Position numbers and translations under genes: made by a program
Origin: Paenibacillus fonticola DSM 21315
Lineage (GTDB): Bacteria; Bacillota; Bacilli; Paenibacillales; Paenibacillaceae
NCBI RefSeq assembly: GCF_000381905.1
Contig: NZ_KB907252.1
Location: 1 to 64,000, forward strand
Direction: 5' to 3'
Length of the DNA: 64,000 bases
Shown here: piece after piece, positions 60,638-64,000 of the stretch
Position numbering within the stretch: the first letter of the stretch is position 1
How the letters are laid out: each line of letters begins with the position of its first letter
The notes under the pieces: generated by a model
What the model was told of the DNA's origin: nothing
Seen by the model: only the letters and a program-made list of their open reading frames with translations
The model's database searches: none

Positions 60638-63600
60638 CTAAGCCATCAGCTGCTGCAGCTTGTCCAGGCTCAGCTCGGCCGTCGAAGCGAGCAGCAGGTC
60701 GGCAGCGCCGAGCTGGGCGGCGCTTCCGATGCCGACGGCCTTCATGCCGGCGGCCCGGATGGCGGCAATGCCTACCTCGGCATCCTCGACGCCGAGGCAG
60801 TTCGCCGGATCTGCACCAAGCATTTCTGCGGCCAGCAGAAATATTTCCGGATCCGGCTTGCCTTTGCGGGCACTGCCAGGGTCAGCCACCGCCTGGAACC
60901 AGGAGCTGGCGCCTAGCCGCTCCAGGATAAACGGCGCATTGTGGCTGGCCGACGCCAATCCGACCGCGATTCCCTGCTCTTGCAGGCTAACGAGCAGCTC
61001 GCGGATGCCCGGCAGCAAGTCGTCAGGCGTGATATGCTCGATCATCCGCTTATAACTGTCGTTCTTCCGCTTTGCCAGTTCCGCCTTCTCTTCGGCAGTA
61101 TAGCTCCGCTCGCTGTCCTCGAGCACGATCTCCAGCGACTCCATCCGGCTGACGCCCTTCAGGCGTTCGTTTTTAGCGCGGTCGAACGGAAGGCCTAGCT
61201 CCTCAGCCAGCTCCTTCCAGGCTAGATAATGGTATTCTGCCGTATCGGTAATCACGCCGTCAAGGTCGAAGATGACGGCCTCCAGTTTTTTCACAAATGG
61301 CATTCTCACTGGTTCTCCAGGCAGCAGGTTCACAGTATGTCCTTTATGCCTGATCTCCAAGCCCTTCAAGCCATCTATACCAACTATGGCATTTATACCA
61401 TCTATACCATCTTTGCCATCTTTGCCATTCATGCTGCTTATGCTCCCCGGATCATTACCTTCCAGCAGTGTATATACAACGGCCTCGCGATCAACGAAAA
61501 TATCAACCCGTTGGCCACGGTTCATTACCTTAAAGCGATAACTGTCCCACTGCGCCGGCAGCTTCGGATCAAAGCTGAGCACTCCATCATACGCGCGCAT
61601 GCCGCCAAAGCCGTTTACGATCGACATCCAGGAACCCGCCATCGCCGCGGTATGCAGGCCATCCTTCGCATTGCGGTTCACATCGTCGAGATCCATGCGC
61701 ACCGTGCGGTCGAAATAGGAATACGCGCTGGCCAAATCCCCGATTTCCGCGGAAATAATGCTGTGAATGCATGTGGACAGCGAGGAGTCGTGTGTTGTCA
61801 GCGGCTCGTAATAATTGAAGTTGCGGATTTTATCCGCCAGGGAGAACCGGTCTCCGAGCAGGAACATCGCGAGTACTAGATCGGCCTGCTTCAGCACCTG
61901 ATGGCGGTAAATCACCAGCGGGTGATAATGCAGCAGCAGCGGATATTTATCTGCCGGTGTATTTTCGAAATCCCATTTTTTCTTCGTTAAAAAGGTATCG
62001 TCCTGCGCATAAATGCCCAGTTCTTCATCGAACGGAATAAACATCTTCTCCGCTGCGTTCAGCCATCCTTCAATTTCTTCCTCCGTCAGCCCGAGCTTCC
62101 GGCACAACTGGTCGTAATCCTGCGGATACGACTCCCGCAAAAGCGCTGCCGTCTCATAAGCATAGGTCAGCTGCTCCTGTACCATCAGGTTCGTGTAAGC
62201 ATTGTTGTTGACGATCGCCGTGTATTCGTCCGGCCCGGTTACGGCATCGATGCAGAAGGCCCCCGCTCGCGCCGGGTTGTAATGGCCGAGGTCCGCCCAG
62301 AAACGGGACGTCTCAAACAAAATTTCGGCCCCTTTGGCAACAAGGAATTCGATATCCCCGGTCGCCTGTACATACTGCTTCATCCCGTAAGCGATATCCG
62401 CATTGATATGCGCCTGGGCTGTGCCCGCCGGGAAGTATGCCGAGTTCTCAGCGCCGTCGATAGTCCGCCACGGGTAGAGCGCTCCCTTTTGCGACATAAC
62501 GGCTGCCCGATCCCGCGCCTTATCCAGCGTGTTATAGCGAAACTCCAGCAAAGACCTGCCGATTTCGGGCTGTGTATACGTGAAGAACGGTAAAATATAC
62601 ATTTCCGTATCCCAAAAATAGTGACCTTCATAGCCCTCGCCGGTAAGGCCCTTGGCCCCGATGTTCGTGACGCCATCGCGGCCTGCTGATTGCAGCAGGG
62701 CAAAGGCATTGAAGCGAATTCCCTGCTGCAGCGCCACGTCGCCGTTGATCTCCACGTCGGCCCGCTGCCAGAAGCGCTCCAAATAAGCGCGCTGCTCTTC
62801 AGCCAGCAGCTCAAAGCCGCTGTCGCTCGCCTGCCGCAGCACTTCGCTGCTGCGGCGGACCAGCTCCTCCTCGGCATAATCCCGGGTCGTATGATACGAG
62901 ATGTATTTGGTCAGCCGCGCGGTCTCGCCGCCTTTGAGCTGCAGATTGTATTTCGCCGACATCCGCAGCTCGTTCTGCTGCACCGACATTTCGTATCCCC
63001 AAGGGGCTTCGATGCGATGGCTGATCGCGGTGAGCAGGGCAAATTTCGTATAACGGGTACGATGCCTCATCCATAACATCGCTTTCTCATGCCCGGTCTC
63101 TTCGAGCAGCAAATTCGGCTCAGTGCGTGCTCCGCCAAGACGGGGATCGTCCGTCGCTTCCGGCTCGGCGATTTTGCCGTCCATCGCGGAAATCAGCGCG
63201 ACGCTGCCCTCAAAATTCAGCGCCGTCACCTCATATTGAATCGCCGCCAAATGCTTGTGCTGCAAAGCGACCATCCGCTGAACCCGGATCAACACGCGAT
63301 GTCCCGCCGGCGACTCCCACTCTACCTCGCGTTGCAAGATCCCCTTCTGCATATTCAGTTGCCGTTTGGAGCTATGCACCTTACCCGAGTGGAAATGAAA
63401 CGGATGCCCCTCGACTCTCAGCTCGATCAACTGTGCGTTCGGAACATTGAGCATGGACTGGTTGCGCGACGGGTACCCGTAAGCCCCCTCCGGGTAGATA
63501 ATCGGCTCGGAATCGTAGAAGCCGTTTAAGTAATTGCCGACGACCGATGTTCCCGTCTTGCCGTAATATCCTTCCTCAAAATTGCCGCGCATGCCGATAT

Positions 63601-63727
63601 ATCCGTTGCCTAGAGCAAATATGCTCTCATTTCTCTGATTGTTCTCTTCATCATAGGACTGTTCAGTAACGTACCATTCCTCATAAGGGTACAGTGCCTT
63701 CGGATGCTCATATGGCTTCATTTTCAT
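60638..63727 (-). CDS. fusion of GH65 disaccharide phosphorylase and beta-phosphoglucomutase
   Basis: About 1029 residues. An N-terminal GH65 sandwich (about 15-260) is followed by an (alpha/alpha)6 catalytic domain (about 300-690) with 'GYEGHYFWDTEMYILPFF' and the catalytic Glu in 'GPDEYTAIVNNNAYTN' (about 500). A GH65 C-domain follows (about 690-750), then a Gly-rich linker of collagen-like triplets (about 763-787: 'GKDGKDGIDGINA'). The last 215 residues are a HAD-type beta-phosphoglucomutase: 'FDLDGVITDTAEYH', 'VGLASASHNA', 'GKPDPEIF', 'GVEDAEVGI'. One protein could phosphorolyse an alpha-disaccharide and convert beta-glucose 1-phosphate to glucose 6-phosphate. The sugar is unknown. ATG 63727 has GGAGGG; ATG 63757 is possible. 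Confidence 0.93.
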   Translation of the reverse strand: MKMKPYEHPKALYPYEEWYVTEQSYDEENNQRNESIFALGNGYIGMRGNFEEGYYGKTGTSVVGNYLNGFYDSEPIIYPEGAYGYPSRNQSMLNVPNAQLIELRVEGHPFHFHSGKVHSSKRQLNMQKGILQREVEWESPAGHRVLIRVQRMVALQHKHLAAIQYEVTALNFEGSVALISAMDGKIAEPEATDDPRLGGARTEPNLLLEETGHEKAMLWMRHRTRYTKFALLTAISHRIEAPWGYEMSVQQNELRMSAKYNLQLKGGETARLTKYISYHTTRDYAEEELVRRSSEVLRQASDSGFELLAEEQRAYLERFWQRADVEINGDVALQQGIRFNAFALLQSAGRDGVTNIGAKGLTGEGYEGHYFWDTEMYILPFFTYTQPEIGRSLLEFRYNTLDKARDRAAVMSQKGALYPWRTIDGAENSAYFPAGTAQAHINADIAYGMKQYVQATGDIEFLVAKGAEILFETSRFWADLGHYNPARAGAFCIDAVTGPDEYTAIVNNNAYTNLMVQEQLTYAYETAALLRESYPQDYDQLCRKLGLTEEEIEGWLNAAEKMFIPFDEELGIYAQDDTFLTKKKWDFENTPADKYPLLLHYHPLVIYRHQVLKQADLVLAMFLLGDRFSLADKIRNFNYYEPLTTHDSSLSTCIHSIISAEIGDLASAYSYFDRTVRMDLDDVNRNAKDGLHTAAMAGSWMSIVNGFGGMRAYDGVLSFDPKLPAQWDSYRFKVMNRGQRVDIFVDREAVVYTLLEGNDPGSISSMNGKDGKDGIDGINAIVGIDGLKGLEIRHKGHTVNLLPGEPVRMPFVKKLEAVIFDLDGVITDTAEYHYLAWKELAEELGLPFDRAKNERLKGVSRMESLEIVLEDSERSYTAEEKAELAKRKNDSYKRMIEHITPDDLLPGIRELLVSLQEQGIAVGLASASHNAPFILERLGASSWFQAVADPGSARKGKPDPEIFLLAAEMLGADPANCLGVEDAEVGIAAIRAAGMKAVGIGSAAQLGAADLLLASTAELSLDKLQQLMA

Positions 63728-63784
63728 CTCTGCCAGGCCCTCCAATTCCGTAATCATTCTCTTGTTGATTGTTGCAAGCAGGGA

Positions 63785-64000
63785 CTAGCCCTTGACCGAT
63801 CCGCCCATGAGTCCTTTGACGAAGTATTTCTGCAGCAGGAAGAAAATCGTCAGCGGCATCAGCATCGAAATGAATGCGGCCGAGGTCAGCAAATGCCAGT
63901 CATTGCCCCGTGAGCCAACGAGATCGGCAATCTTCATGGACATAACCTGCACGTTCGGCTGATTACCGATGAAAATGAGCGATACAAGGTAATCGTTCCA
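63785..64000 (-). CDS. CUT1 sugar ABC permease (MalG type), C-terminal part
   Basis: The last 71 codons of a permease that continues beyond the window. 'WNDYLVSLIFIGNQPNVQVM' is the segment after the EAA loop, and 'FFLLQKYFVKGLMGGSVKG' is the usual end. The GH65 fusion gene follows 58 bp downstream, so the importer probably supplies the disaccharide for it. Confidence 0.88.
   Translation of the reverse strand, partial: WNDYLVSLIFIGNQPNVQVMSMKIADLVGSRGNDWHLLTSAAFISMLMPLTIFFLLQKYFVKGLMGGSVKG

Overview
The window looks like the chromosome of a Paenibacillus-type member of the Bacilli. Evidence seen in the sequence: secreted proteins ending in three S-layer homology (SLH) domains, YesM/YesN-type two-component pairs beside carbohydrate ABC transporters, lipoproteins with lipobox signal peptides, strong AGGAGG-type ribosome binding sites, and an FMN riboswitch of the Gram-positive layout. 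No rRNA, tRNA, CRISPR array, insertion sequence or prophage core was recognised.

Layout. (1) 1-5765, minus strand: a compact set of contractile-injection-like spike genes. Two VgrG-like proteins flank a DUF4280 PAAR-like cap, an uncharacterised protein, an Imm11-like protein and a pentapeptide-repeat protein. (2) 6.4-18 kb: housekeeping and envelope genes: a PAP2 phosphatase, a 1150-residue SLH-anchored 5'-nucleotidase, an EamA transporter under an FMN riboswitch (candidate riboflavin importer), a FetAB-like metal exporter, a MetNPQ-type methionine importer with a short ATPase, and a stalk-domain gene interrupted by an in-frame stop. (3) 18-27.2 kb: cell-surface region with a 1476-residue SLH protein carrying seven cadherin-like repeats, a divergent GNAT plus three tail-collar (MdpB-like) genes, and a secreted PQQ-type propeller. 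(4) 27.7-29.9 kb: thioredoxin-like protein, SDR oxidoreductase and a MazEF module.

(5) 29.9-57.4 kb: carbohydrate uptake and sensing. The first block is GH43, response regulator, histidine kinase (apparently frameshifted), then binding protein and two permeases. The second block is a CUT1 binding protein and two permeases. The third block is a YtfQ-YtfR-YtfT-YjfF-type importer followed by a second YtfQ-like protein and a response regulator/kinase pair, with a divergent kinase, response regulator and binding-protein cluster next to it. Each block seems to pair an importer with its own sensor system; the GH43 enzyme suggests xylo- or arabino-oligosaccharides for the first. (6) 57.4-64 kb: an NmrA-like protein, glutathione peroxidase, a small-ORF/nucleotidyltransferase pair, and a natural fusion of a GH65 disaccharide phosphorylase with beta-phosphoglucomutase next to the end of another sugar permease.

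A recurrent property is repeat expansion. Minisatellites occupy 38.2-38.8 kb and 60.1-60.4 kb, dispersed short repeats fill the large gaps, and low-complexity expansions sit inside coding sequence (ATP lid of one histidine kinase, the linker of the GH65 fusion). Four genes look damaged or questionable: the stalk gene, one kinase, a micro-ORF near 6.26 kb, and possibly the SDR whose catalytic serine is threonine. All function assignments come from reading motifs by eye; no database search was run.
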